DNA from: Potentilla sterilis
Lineage: Eukaryota > Streptophyta > Magnoliopsida > Rosales > Rosaceae
DNA length: 64,000 bases
Reading direction: 5' to 3'
Assembly: GCA_963682095.1 (NCBI GenBank)
Contig: OY821754.1
Span: 25,891,853-25,955,852, forward strand
The notes beneath the pieces are model-generated. The model saw nothing but the letters and a program-made list of their open reading frames with translations, searched no databases and had not been told where the DNA came from. This document shows positions 21,301 through 36,300 of this stretch, in pieces. The position numbers and the translations under genes are program-made. Numbering within the stretch: position 1 is the stretch's first letter; each line of letters starts with the position of its first letter.

Positions 21301-24300
21301 GAACGATCACACTATTTCCTCTGATACAACATTGATGTTCTATTAAAGGGACACATTCCACCGAGTGTGACGATACTGTTTTCTATTAAGTATAATTTTT
21401 GAGATGCTGAAGACGCAGATTAGGATCCACTTGATTTGTTTAAGGCAAAAAGAGGAATATATACATATATGATTACAACAATCTATACTAATTACTTACT
21501 TTGTCTGGGTGAGGCGGAAAAATGATATAAAAAATTCAAAATATTTTGCATCTTGTATTTGGAAAATAGGTAAAGATTACAAGTGCATTTCATACCATAA
21601 TGTACTAGGAAACCGATTTCCACCACCTACCTCAACATTTGGTTGAAAGTGAAAAGTTTTTTATATAAATATTTTACATTTCCCCCATGACCTAGAACAA
21701 TGCATTTACCTAATTCACAAAGCAAACAAGGATGTGTAGAATTTTTCCAGGTGTTGAGCTTGAAGATTCATATTTTAATTAAATGTTCAAAGGTTAGCAT
21801 GGTTTGAAAAGTTTGTATATGGACCTGGCTCTATCAATGAAATTAAATAAAAGACATGAAGAGTACCTGAAGTTTGGTGTAGATATACCAAAACGGCAAT
21901 AGGAAAAGCAAGAAGAAGACCTACAGTTGGCATAAACCCTTTAGGACAACATTTCAATGATCACAATGGAATTTATTTTTCATAATTCTAAAGAAAAAAT
22001 TGAGATAAAAATAACTTTGATCTTCAAAACACTCTATACTATACCTGAACATATGATAAAACTATTGCAATTCCCAAGAGGCCCACAAAATTGGCTAGGA
22101 GAATGTTAAGCATGAAGGGAAGAGAATCATCAATTGTGTAGAGATCTGAAGATAACCTACAAAATAAAAAGATAAAGTAGAATATTCGAGTACAGAAGAT
22201 AGATAAGTAACAGAGGAAAGTAATTCTAACCTGTTTAGTATCCTTCCACCTGGTGTCCGATCAAAGAATTGAATTGGTGCATTGATAAGCCTTTTAAGCA
22301 GTGTATCATGCACCTTAACTGCAGCTCTTAAGCCGCCATATGCAAATGAGAAGGCTCTCACTAATGTAAGAACTGAATTTGCAGTGCAAAAGATGCACAG
22401 TATAACCTGTATAATTCAATATTTCAGAGGGAAAAAAAAACATCAAACTAACAAATCCAGGTTCCAACATATTCCTTTCAAATAAATGCATTATCTTTTA
22501 TCCAGATTATCAGTGTAAAAGGTAAGCTTCACCATTCCTTTCAACCGAAAACAGTAAAGGTAATCACACAGTAAATATGACTTAGTTGAAAGATTTGTTC
22601 TATACGATCTTACATGTGTTCTTGACAGAATTACATAGTAAATCACTATTGCATAATGCAAGGGAAAAAAATTCATGGAGATACCCCCCTTTTTATTATT
22701 GAAGTGCTAAACGATAGGGAGAGAACCATGGAGAACCATTGAAAGAATATTTGCATCCAAATTTGTTTAGGGGGTGTTCTCGTTTCCTACTCCTAATTGT
22801 AATTACCATTTTAACTTTTTATACAGTGTCGACAAAAAATGAAGCTACACTATTAGAAGACGGCTCTAATTTTTTAATTGTATTTTGGAATCGTAATACT
22901 AATTTAGTGGAAGAATGATATATTTGAAAATAATGTTGGATTTTTTCTTTTGTTTTTCATTGGTTACAAAAACTGGAACTACAGGGACCCACGTAGAAAA
23001 TACTCAAAATAGCCACAATCACAGGAAAAAAAATTAGAGGCAGACAGTGTGACCAAGTGCCTGGTTTTATTAAAAATTAATTTTTCTTATACAACCTCTG
23101 CTAAGACAAGTCTGTTTATTTGATAAAACTGTCTTGCAAGAGCCTGATAGTTTATCTTTGAAGTCTTATACAATATGAAAAAGTGAAAAGGTACTCTAGA
23201 AAAAGCTTTTAACCCATCTGTCTCAAAGAAATGACAAAATTGTGCCATAATAAAGAAAACAGGGCTAGCTGTGTACCAGATAAAAGGATGTAGAGTATCC
23301 TTCCCCACTACTTCTGGTTGCATCAACCCAATATGACAGCCACAGATCATTTCCGTTACGAGAAGCTTGCATTAGGATTGCTGATAGAAATATTACAACA
23401 GAAATGAACCAACCAGTAAACGTGGCATAATTCCTGCAAGAAAATAATGCAAATTTGAAATTGGAAAATGCACACTATATCCACAGCCATAACAATCGTT
23501 TCCATTATGTAATATCTGACATGAAGGAATTCCTGCAAGAAAATAATGCAAATTTGAAATTGGAAAATGCACACTATATTCACAGCCATAACAATCGTTT
23601 CCATTATGTAATATCTGACATGAAGGAGTGTTACCCATAAACTTTCCTAAAAAGTAAAATTACTAACAAATCATCAAAAGAAAGTAGAAACTAATAAATG
23701 GTGAAAATATTGATGTTAGAGTATTAATTTGCGAATTCTTTTTACTTACTTGTAGACAGAAAGTTCTACTTTTCCTTCTTTCCGCGCCTCAACTTCAACA
23801 GTATCTTGTCTTCCCTCTGAAGCAGGCACAATATCTTTCTCTGAGGGAAAGTTTTTTTGGTCAACTCTGAGAATATCTGCAGCTACATTGCACTCTTTTC
23901 CTTCATTGGGTAAGAATTTATCAAATTCATTCACTGGAGAGAATGCTGAATATGAAGAAGCTGGCAAACACGCAGAACGTCCCACCCACTTTACATGTCC
24001 TTTTTCCATAACGACAATTGTATCAGCAGAAGATATTGCCTGTACAATCAAAACACAGTTTTTGAAAGTTTCAATTAAATGGAAATATACACCAACCAGT
24101 TCAAGTTGCTACTTGCTAATCTACTCAGCATTCAGCTTCCTAAATGATACAAGTAGACTAAAATACTAGATACGATTGGGTTTGTATCTAGAAAATTGTC
24201 CACAGCAAATACCAGCATATGAAATAAGAATTAACCCATTTGGGAAGCTGGACCTTATATAAACAACAATTTGAAGGAAAGGAAATAAGCCTACTTATCA

Positions 24301-27300
24301 GACTGTGAAATTAATCAAATTTATAGATTTTTCAGTAGAGAATTCCAACACCATTATTATGCTTAAATTGACAGTCAATATTCGATTTTCTAATAATACT
24401 AAATTGGAATCATCTTTTGTGGTTCTGATTTAAATTTCAAACTGCATTCTTGAAAAATAGTAAGAAATTTCAAAGACAATCAGAGAATTGCCGTCGTAGT
24501 GATCTTTCTATGTTCATATTATGTAAACTAAAAAGATAAATAAAAAAAACTAGAAGGGAAAAAGCAATAAAATAAAAAAAAGCAGCGATAACCTGAACGT
24601 CATGCGTACAAAGCACACGAGTTTGTTGTTTCATTAGTGGGCCCAAAATTGCATTGTATAAAATACAACGAGCAACTCTTGCATCAACTGCGCTGAGGAC
24701 ATCATCAAGAATAAACATATCGGAGCCATTATAAATAGCCCTGCAGTAATGTACAAATTCATTGAGTCGAGAAAAAACTTGGAATGAAGGTTAACGGGGC
24801 TTGGAGCTGATTCCTAGCTAGACACATTTGCTATAAAGAGTTGATGTAACCTTGCCAGAGCAATTCGGGCTCTCTGTCCACCTGACAAGTTGACTCCTTT
24901 TTCTCCAATATAAGCCATGTCACCTCCAACCATCATTGAAATATCAACGTCTAGAGCACTTGCTTCTAAAGTATCCGAGTATCTATTGATAAAAAAGAAG
25001 GTTCATGGTTAGTAAATTGGATAAGTATTCCTTTGGAGACAAGTATAAAATCATATTTGCTTCACAGAAAAATGAAGAATCATGTTCCGAATTAGGAAGT
25101 GAATGCCGAGTTACCCTAAATTGTTGAGTCAAAAATCTCTGGAGCTAGGTATTAATATCTCCAATATATGCAGTGGAATTAAAAATATCTCCAATCTTTT
25201 ATATCCAACAATCCAGTTCTATGATTAGTCATTTCTCTTTTTTAATTGTCGTAGTATTATTTTAAATCTCCACATGAGTAGTTCTTTCAAATGATTGAAA
25301 GTTATTTCCAAGCAACATAGAGCAAAGAATTCTAATAATTTATTGCCCTAGTCCACAAAAGTTCAGCAGCATCCTGCTATCAATTTCAAACTATCAAAAA
25401 CGAGCAGGATTCTAATTTGTGTATAGAAAAAAAATATACAATATAAGGAAATCCAATGACTACTGGAACATACAGTTAGAATTATTGATTTATTTTGGGG
25501 GAAAGGACAGATATCTGGCAAGTTTATTATTGGAAAGAATCATACCTTTTGGGATCATATTGCTTTCCGAACAGTATATTGTCACGGATTGTTCCTGACA
25601 AAATCCATGGGACCTGCAATCGCAATTTACAGAGGCAAGCTTGATGAAATTATTTCACGAGAACTGAGGTTCACAAACAACCCTTGGACTAACCTACAAA
25701 CCTGTGGTACATATGCTATAGATCCACAAGAATAAACTGATCCATGGACAAGTTGCATTTCCCCCAACATGGAATTCAACAATGATGATTTGCCTGAACC
25801 AACCTGAGAAATGGTAAATGCAATATATGTCAAACTCAATCCTAAATGCCAGAAGAAAAGTTTATTTCAAAAATGATATTCGAGAGAACTTTTCAGTTAT
25901 GAACGTACTAAATTTTGTTATTATTAACAAATTGTGTGAAAAATTTTCTTGCCTAAGCCAAAGCCTCAATTTTTACAACTATAAAAGAGTATTGCCTAAT
26001 TGCTATACAAGTTCATCAAAGAACTGCGCAATAGGGATAATAAGTCCAAACTATTATCACTAGTTAACAGTTGACATATATAAGGTACCTACACTTTGTC
26101 ATTGTTCTGGTCTCTTAAGCACCAAATTGCATCTTCAGAACCTTGATGACATAAAAATTCACTCTAGCATCGCAATTTTTAGGTTTCACATGGAGTCAAT
26201 GGGAGATAATTATTGAAACACACTATATTTTTATCTTAATTTAATCATAAACGATGGTGAAATCAAGCCTAGTCCAACAGTGCTATTTAAATATAGTGGA
26301 AGATGATGAAAACATGTCCGACTTATGATAGAAGACTTTTGGGAGACCAATAGTATTTAAAGTTACCAATACATTGTTTAACGCATTCCAACTAGTTACC
26401 AAAGATGACGTTATCAAAATTTAATCACTTTTCCTGACCTCTCCGATTACTGCAATGAAGGAACCCTTTGGAATGCCTAGAGTCACATGATTGAGCACCA
26501 AATTCAATTCCTTTTCGTCGCTGCTTGACCAGGAACAAGATGAATCATCAAACACAACAGCCATATCTTCAAAGGTAAATTCAGACTGATCACTGGAGAA
26601 ATATGGTGAAGATGAATTGGCTGGCTTTTCGAGCTTTGACTTGCGCTCAGAGCAAGACAGGAACCTGCTCAACCGTCTGACAGATATGACTGCCTGTTAT
26701 AGAGTAAAGAGAAGTATGAATTCAATACATAATTGCAAAAGGGAGAAATAAAAATAAAAATAATAATAAAATGATAACAATTAAATAAATGAATAAATAA
26801 TTAAACAAATAAAACCTTCACTTCAGACTGAAGGCAATATGAAAACTTACATCAATTAACCCATTGATGACCCATGGAAATGAGTTTAGAGGAGATATCA
26901 AAGTATTAAACAGAGCAACACAAGTGAAGACCTGCAGTTGGAATTTTGCAGAGATAAGCTTTTCTTCAAATTTTACTAGGCAGTGCAAACAATTATAAGA
27001 TATAGAAAGGATAGAACTTCAAACTGTAAGTGTTCTAGCACTGAAAGAGAAATTAGAATAACTCCTGCCTCAAACTAATGCACTTAGGAATTCTTAAAGA
27101 CATGTCACATAACTGGCAACACTTGATCATTCAACATTATTTAAAAAAGAAAGAAAATCAAAATCAAATGAAACCTAAAATTTATAAATCAGTAATTAAC
27201 TTAAATTATTGGCACTTGGCTCCCACACCAAATGCATAGAAAGTAAAATATATAAGATCCGAGTATGTAAAAGCTAGCAGAAAAGTTAGTACCGTTGCAG

Positions 27301-30300
27301 CGTCAAGTTGATGCCCCATCAATGTGAAAAGTCCAAATGTAAAAAAAGAAAAAAGAGTTGGTGTTGTGGCCCAAAAGAAGACACACCAGGCATCCAAGTA
27401 CTTGCGCGTCTGAAAAGTGTAAGGAAATCAAACATTATTTCATGCAACTAATTCAAGCATAAAAAAGAGCAATATATCATTAAGTATATTTCTCTTGGCT
27501 ACTCCAAGAAAGTAGAACCATACAGTTAAGTGCATAACTTCTGCTGATCTCGTCTCCATCAACCAGCTAGAAAACAGGAGCTCCCAGCCATACATTTTCA
27601 AAGTGCGGATATACGTCAAAAGTTCCCCCGTCCTTCTGATCCTGCGGAGGAGCCCAGAAACTAACGTTAGCCTAATATGTAGTTTTGGCTCATTGTCTAG
27701 CAGCTTACACTTTTAGAGTCCAGTGAATATCAGAGATAGGCACAACATTGAAACTACAAGAGTGGAAGTGAAAAATAAATAAATATGACACATCAATGTT
27801 TTCTTCAAATAACACAACAGATCTTGTAAACATGTTCCAGGGTCATTTTATTTTAAAGGTGAGGAGAGGTATTTCAACAAATTTGGGAGTCTGTCAAAAC
27901 ATAATAAAAATAAATAGAAAAACCTTATGTGAAAGGATATATGAATATTGTATTCAACTCAATAATAACAAGAGCATGCTTAACCACCATAATCTAAACT
28001 AAATGTGACCTGATTCCGTATTGAAAGAGCTTTCAAATTACAGTGATCATGGAATTCACCAATTGATTTGTGTTGGCCTAAAGGCTCAGATGCATTGTTC
28101 TTTTATTAACTTAGGCCTTAGGGGTAGGAAGCAACTTAGCTTGGTATCAGGGTTGTTGTTAGATGTTTACAACCTAATCATCCTGGTAACTATCTGAGTT
28201 TAATATTTCATTTCCATTTCAGGTGTGTCTCAAGACACATGCATTTCCAAGCCTACAGATGAGGTGGGATTGGTTGTAGCAGTTTGCCTTTCCTTGGTTT
28301 TGATATACAACGTTTGCCCGGCTCCAATAAATTAAGTAACGTAACAACTATCACTGCATAGTACAAATCTAATTTCCTTGAAGCAACCACTAAGTTTTAA
28401 GCAAGCTTATACTGTCACATAAATGAGACAAAGCAAAGAAAAAGAAAAAAAAGTAGTACCTCTCATCCTTCTGCTTCATCATTTTCACTGTAGCACTTGC
28501 AATCAATGTAGATATCCATTTATTTACTACAGAAGATAAAAGAAAAAGAAAAAAAACACAAAAAATGTTCAATCAGACCAAAACTACATCTAGTGATTGG
28601 CTCCACTGTTAACATAATTCCAAGTACCAATACATTTAAGCACCATCCACGGGTAAAAAGGATTTAAGTCCACTATGTGATGAAGATTATGTTCCTAAAC
28701 TAAAATCCACCCAGCCATACAATAACTCTTACTACAATGCAAACCAAGCTAATTCTTTACATATTAATAGAACTTTTTTATCCACCCGCAGCATACATTA
28801 CTTTCTATAGAAACTTAAATGATCTTTTCAAGGCTGGATAAATGTTTTGCATCAGCTCAAATGATTTAATAACTAAAAACCTTTAATAAATCCAGAAATG
28901 TGGCCTGCCCATCCCAAAATGTAAGAACTAATGGCACCTGGTATTAATGCGATGGTGATTGCTAGCCCAGATACAAATGCAAATTTGACTTGTGTATACA
29001 AAAGGAACAAAGCCACCCCAATTTGTAAAGGCAAGCTGAAACATATATGGAAATAGGGTGGTCAGTAAACCATACATAAGCTATCAGGCCACTAATTCAC
29101 AAACTTCTCTTAAGGAAACTGTAAACAAAATAGCCTAATGAATTTATCTCACTAAGTGCAATTATAAGCCATGTTATAATATTAAGATTCTCAGTAATTT
29201 GACCTTATAATTTACAAAGATGAGCATCATTAGTAACTGAACAAAACTACAACTGGTAAGCTACAATATTAATTCATATCAGGGTCTACACATGTTGACC
29301 TTTGCAGAATGGTGATTACAACCCAATGGTCTCTTCACCTTTTCTCAGTAGCTATTAGAGCAATTACTACATAAATCTTTGACTGGACAGAATAGAAAAT
29401 AACAATTTGCCATAGGTGATACTCTTTTTTGACATGGTTGATAGGTGTAGAATATCATTACACATTGTAGCAGGTATCTTATAACATGTTAGTTGTCCAG
29501 TGCTTTTTAAGTAGCACTTGAGTATACTTTGTTTTCGTAACATACTGTAATCGTCACTTTATTTGTAACCCGGTACTGAGGCCAATGACAACATGTGCCA
29601 CTTTCAAGCTCTTTTTCCATTTTCCAAAGACCAACCTCAAATAAATTGTATAGTCAAAACAACCTATGAACGCAATTTCTTGCCTTGGCATAGGATCTTG
29701 TTGCTTATAATTTACATGAGGCCACATTTGACACTCCAGTTCACTAATTCCACTGACGGAATTATCTAAAGGAGAATGCTAAAATACATAAAAAGGGAAA
29801 ATAATATAATTGTAGGTGACATGTTTAGATCCTCCAGTATAGCAATCTTCGACTTTAGAAGATAGGGCATTATAGAATTTAAATTAAAAAATAAAAACAA
29901 AAACAAAGAAGAAGAAAAACATCAAAATCAAAAATAAACGAGGATTGAATAAACATAAATAAAGGATACATTAGTTATACCTTAGCAGCGAAAGTGTAGT
30001 GAAAGGACATCCAAAAAGTAAAGGAAATAAGATCTGTGACAAATGGAATAAATGAGCTCTTACCTCCACATATCATGAAGACTATTACTTAAGTTGACAA
30101 TACGATCAGAATCTATTGCCATGAATGTCTGAATTTCGCCCTCAGTAAACTTTGATCGCTCTGCTAGGTGGATACAGAGGCACTAGGAGACAAAATAAAC
30201 TTCTTTAATTCTAAAGAGATACAGCTTTATTGAAACAACACAAAAACGCACAGTAGAACAAAGTAGACAAGGAGTCCACAAAAGAAAAGCTAAACAACCA

Positions 30301-33300
30301 TCCTAGACAAAGATCCTAGCCTACAGCTGCTATCCAATCTAACGAAATAGATGATCAAGTAAAATTCTTAAAACTCCCTGGAAACAGAAGCCCAAAGGAG
30401 ATGTCCAGAACCCAACACCCCTTCACCACTATAAGCTTCAAAAAATCTCTCATTTCTTTCCATTTAAACCACCCAGAGCATGCTAATACCCCACCACACT
30501 AAAGGACTTTGGCCAATTTTCCTCTGCCAAAAGCAGAAGGTTTCTCGCTTAACAAATCAATCCTCCCTACTGAAGTGACCGAAAATAAACTTGAGATAAA
30601 GCAAGGTTTAAGAATATCACTCTTCAGAAAAGATTGCATACCACAACAACAGAATGATTTGATTCACCAAATCACTTTTTGGGTGAATGGAGAGTGCGTT
30701 CAATAGTAATTTAAATGATGAGGTAGTTATCTTTTCTCAGTTGCCAACACCCTGTTCACTTTCTTACATCATGATTTTTGTTCAATAAAACTGTTTATCT
30801 TCCAAAAAGAAAAACATAGCATTAAGACTGTGCACGAGCATTTTCACTATGAAAACTGTTTATCTTCCAAAAAGAAAAACATAACATTAAGACTGTGCAC
30901 GAGCATTTTCACTATGATTGCATGTCTAAACAATTAAAGGAACGGACAGAGAAAATGCTTACCTTCTGATAGATAACTGTCATGATACTAGATCGTAGCT
31001 TTAACCTCAGTTTTGAAAGATGAAAAGTATATTGTGTATCCAAAAATGATCTGAAAATTTTGAAAAAAGGAAAAAAAGAAGTATTTAACTTTACTGTTAG
31101 AAAAAGTTGTATGTACAAAGAAAAAGGCATTTTTTTTATAGATTTACTGTAAGTATACATCTAATAAAGTATGAGACATCAAAAGCAGTCACTCTTCGGA
31201 AACAAATTTGGAACAAAGAACTAGGAACATTGGGAGAATATGACCAAAAATAAAAAGTAGGTTTAGTATAATACACATATCACTTTTATTGGTAATATAA
31301 CTAAATAGGCATTCAACAATAATTTAATTTGTGCAGGCTACGCCAGAAAGTGAATTTACCTAAAGGTCTATTGCACCAATAACAACCTAAAGATTTGAAA
31401 CTCCATTCACCAAAGATGGGGGGCTTAACTGATAAGGGAGGGCTCTTCAAGAAAACCTAAACTAGAGAGTTCAGCCTTCAAATGGTATCACATGCACTTA
31501 AATTGGTCTTCTTTACACCCATGATAAAACGCGAAACATGGATGTACAGCTTGTAGAGGTTGACAATTGCCTCATTCTATAATATTCAGTAAGTAACAGT
31601 AAGACCAGAAAGTGCTCTGTGGATCTGATACCATGAACTAACCAAATACAATCAACTACAATCATATCTAATGGAATTACTCACTTTCTGCTGCATAATA
31701 GAGATCCATTTTTGGCTTCAGTAGGTGCCTGATTGACTCATGGGATGCTATAGATAACAATTACTATGTACCCTATATTTCCTAAGATTTAGGCATTATG
31801 TCCTCTTGCACTCTACTATTCATTTATGGAGGCTGGACCGGTTTCCAGCCCTTATTTCAACAATAGATATATAAGAAAAGAACTATATCTGAGGTATAGG
31901 GCACTCACACTAGCTGCAATATCAAAACAGAGATATAGGGGTTAGGATGAGGTTGGAATATACAGGTAAAGGGGGAGGGCAGGAAACAAGGACAGAGAAA
32001 CAGTATAAACTAAATTAACCATGTCATCAAAATTTTAAAAATAGAGTGTTACTTAAAGATGGATGTCAGGCCCAAGGATACAGCAAGAACATAGCCATCC
32101 AAACTCTGAGAACCTGAAACAAACAGAAAAGTGACAAATTCTGTAAACAAAAGAGTAACGTTTTATAACAAATGTTTTTCATCCAAAAGATGAGATTATA
32201 ATTAAATTTAACAATTTATGAAAAACCTTGTTGAAGGAAGCGAATTAGCTTATTGAGAAGCAACGGTCCAGCAAAACCAACAGAATCATTAAGCACCTGG
32301 AGACTGACAATTCAGAATATTATATTTTTATGAAGCTAAGTCTTTTAATTTACTACTTATGAAAGTACATAGGAAATCGACAACATTAAGATTATAAGCT
32401 TAATGTTTCATTAACAATTAGATTCACTCCAAAAGTTCACTATATTAAGTAGCAGCCAAGTTTGTTTCAATTGGTCAGCATATTAAACAGAAAAGATCCC
32501 TATAACCAAAACAGACTGCACAACCTTTAAACCCAATCCTTGGGTATCCCAGTAAGAAACAAAAGGAAGGCCAAAACACAAGTGCAGAGTCTTATAATTC
32601 TGTCAAACTTTATAATGAAAAGAAGAAATAAGTAGGAAACAAATTCTACAACTAACAACATGCAAAGATCATAGTTATGCCAACAAAAAAAGTTTCTGAA
32701 AGCAAGAAAGTTTGAAAAGTACACTTAACTTTTAACATCATAAAGAAAGACTTGTCATGAACTAAAAGCAGCGGCAAATATCTACCATAATATTTACAAA
32801 ACTATATACACTTCCACTTATTATGCTAATTGAACGCAAATAGGGGAGAATCTCATTCGCAGAAAATTTGTACCTTTAACAAGCCCAGACGAACGTATGG
32901 CCATCCATATGCAGAACAGATTGCCATAAATAGGGATGGGTCAGAGCAACTACTCTGTTGGGATTTCCAACAGCTAAATAATGCATCATGACAGGAACAA
33001 GGGTCCATATCAGTGGGAAGTTGAAGCAAATCTTCAAATTCAAGCTGCTTTGTGACACCATGATTCATCACAGAAGTGATGGATCTGAATGTCATAAGAT
33101 CGAAATAGCTTTGACCGTCTCCCTTTGAAAAATAACAAGATGGTAAGTATGAGCTTGCTATAAAAGAAGACTAAAACAAATAGCACGGTGGAGGAGGCAT
33201 CTCGCTCTTTACAATTTCAGCTCAACATCAAACAGCTACTAAAGTACATATATAGGATTAAATTTTTCAGATTAATATTTCTTGATTGCCTGGAAGTCCT

Positions 33301-36300
33301 GAATGTAATGTATTTTATTTATTTCATTTTTGGATCGAATTACTATACAAAAGTATGTTCCTAAACTTTTCTCGTCATATTTCTATTTTCCTCCTTTTAA
33401 TCAATAGGAGTAATGATACATCATTCTTTTATTTAAAAAAGACTCATGGAACTACTAAAAGAAGAAATCACAGTCTTGGACGACCATATTATATCTTATG
33501 CTCACTGATGATTGATGTATGTGTACTATAACTCTTGCAGCTATGGTTGATTTGCTGTTCTTTATGCATTGACTCCAAATGTACGTTACAAAATGCTAAA
33601 GCAATGATGCATTCATCAAGAATAGCCATTGTTATGGAATTTGTGCTAAAAGCATATCAGCTTCTACCTATGTACTTACCTTACTGTACAGCAGAACCAG
33701 AAAACAGCGTACTAAAACCAAAGGGAAAAATCAAATCCTTAAACTTACAGACTTGGTCAAAAATTTATGGAATCCAAGGAAGAGCTTCAGGGAGAACAAC
33801 AAAAGGACATTATGGGAATGGCAAGAAAGTAAGTAATATCACTTGTATCTAATTACAAAGTACCAGACAAAAAGAAGGTTACTCTAACACCATTATATAT
33901 AACTGAACAAGACAGAGAATAAGATCTAGTAATTTGGTGGCATTGAACTTACAGAGTCCTTACGAGAACCTTCCTCGAGGTCCATGTCAGAAGAAAGTAG
34001 TGAATCTTCCATTGAACTGCATTCAGTTGAAGGATATCACTTTAAGAATGCAATGATGAATATGCTACAAAATACAAAAACCACAGAAAACATGATATAA
34101 AATATCATAGAAATATAAAAAGCATCTTTGCAACAGAAAATGATTACCAATCATAAATTACAATTATTATATTACCCCCAGAAAACTTGCATTCTATTAG
34201 GAAATTTAACAAATGAATGATATAATTCGAATTTTGTACAGATGAATAAACATGCTTGTAGAAAAAAGGAAGCTATAAGTACTCTTCAACAAGGTAAAAT
34301 ACAAAAACACTGAAGCAACCCAGATTATGAGCCTGCTGGCTACCAGAAATTAAAAGTTTTAACTTTTCCATTGGGGTTCAGGAGAAAAGATGGTATGATC
34401 ATAGTCTAACTCATCGACTGCAATTACAGTAATATATAGGTCGTCTAGACAGGTTCTTTATACAATAACACGGGTTATGCATATGAGTTAATCCTGTAAC
34501 TGGATGACAATTGTAAGATAAGATCTCAATCAACCCAAACTCTATGAGGAGCTGGGAGGTATGAACATTAGGCTTTATCCTGATCTTTTCCCACGATATC
34601 ATTGATGTAATATAACCAGTATTCCAATATACATTGGGAACGTCAATACTGTGATCCTAAATAAAGGGCTCAGGGGGGGGAGTACTAATATTTAAACAGC
34701 TCACACCTTCTGTTGGATGATGCCTTCTTCCTTCTGATGATGTTAATTGATATACCAAAAATGACGTCCAATGAAACAATACAGATCTCTTTAAGAGACA
34801 ACAAGACCTGTCAGAAAAAGAAAAAAGAAAAAAAGGAGAAAAAAAAAATCATAAATTAAAATTCGATCAAATTACACTTCTAAGCCCACCAACCCCCATC
34901 CCGTACCAGGTTTCATGATTAAACATATGTAATATGAAGTCGAATAAATTCAACCACACAAATCAATTGCATCATAAGTGGTGAAAAGCTAACTGTTCTG
35001 AATAGATCTTATATTCAAAACTCACCGATTACGAAATGGACAATTTCCAGACGGCATTCCTTAAACATTATAGTTATATAATATCTTCGTATAAACTTAC
35101 CAGCCTTTTACAGCCCACCATAGACTAGAATTCAACCAGCCATAAGAAGTTCTACAAAACAATTATACCTTGAATGAAGGGTATGTTGTGACCAAATGAA
35201 GCATTGCCAAAAGCATTTTCACAAGCCACCAGAAACACATGATACGGTTGCAAAAAATGTCGCAAGCATTGAAACACATTGAGAAGAGTATGACAACTGT
35301 CTGCATATTTGAAATAACCAATGAATCAGATGAAAATTCTATTTAACAAAAAAAACATAACACAATATTACCGGGTAATAGAGCCCTTCCACTAAGTGAT
35401 CCCTTATTTTGTCCATTTTAAGGGATCGGTTATTAGACCAACTTTTTGATTGAATTTTCACATCTCCACCGTTCAATTAATAGGTTTGTATGTGTAGATC
35501 ATTCTTGTAAACTTTTAGCCAAAATAGTGATCGTTAAGGCATCTAACTAGATGAAATCAATGGACGTATGAAATCTGTCAAAGCTGAACCGTTCATGTTT
35601 TTATTTGTAAATTTCAATTTTGAATGCTCTAATGATTATTAAATCGAATGAAAATTTCCAGATATGATCTACTCATATAAACATGAAAGTTAAACGGTGG
35701 AGATGTTAATATGTGATCGAAAAGTAGGTTAAATGATTGATCCCTTAAAATGGACAAAATGAGGGATCCCTTAGTGGAAGGGGTCTATACCATGTAATTC
35801 CTAAAAAGTTATAACAGGAAGACTCTCCTTACCCAGACTGCAAACTGGGAACATCTGAAAAACCATTCATGTTGTGCAATTAAGACACCACTACTATCTT
35901 TCTTCAACAGTAAAGCAAAGTCAAAAAATGCTAAACAAGCTCCGAAGGCAGGAAGCACGTGCAAGAACAGCCTCTCGGAGAAGTTCATCTGAGTAAATTT
36001 CGCAAGGCCATCAGTACATACATGTAAGTGTAACAATCTTCTATAGAAAGTGAATAAAATGACAGTACCCAAAACAGAACTCTTCTACAACAAAGCATAA
36101 CGACGAAATAAAGCTAAAGTGAGAGTTCACAGCAAAAATCAATACAAAACCCACCCTCCAACTTCTTCTGCCAGTCCTTTGAGTGATTCCAAGCACAAAA
36201 ATCACACCAAGAGTGACTACATTCGCACCAAAACCTAACAGAGTAGGGATTGTAAATTAAGGAGGAGCAGCTTTCATCATATGAAACAGAAAACACACAA

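Noticed and set aside
28020..28330. GGTATCAG and SINE-like words in an intron of the ABCC13-like gene
   Set aside because: No second end, no tail and no promoter boxes that I could place; too weak for a call.
33535..33852. Plus-strand frame of 105 codons within intron 7 of the ABCC13-like gene
   Set aside because: No recognisable domain and no codon or splice support; it lies within an intron of the opposite-strand gene.
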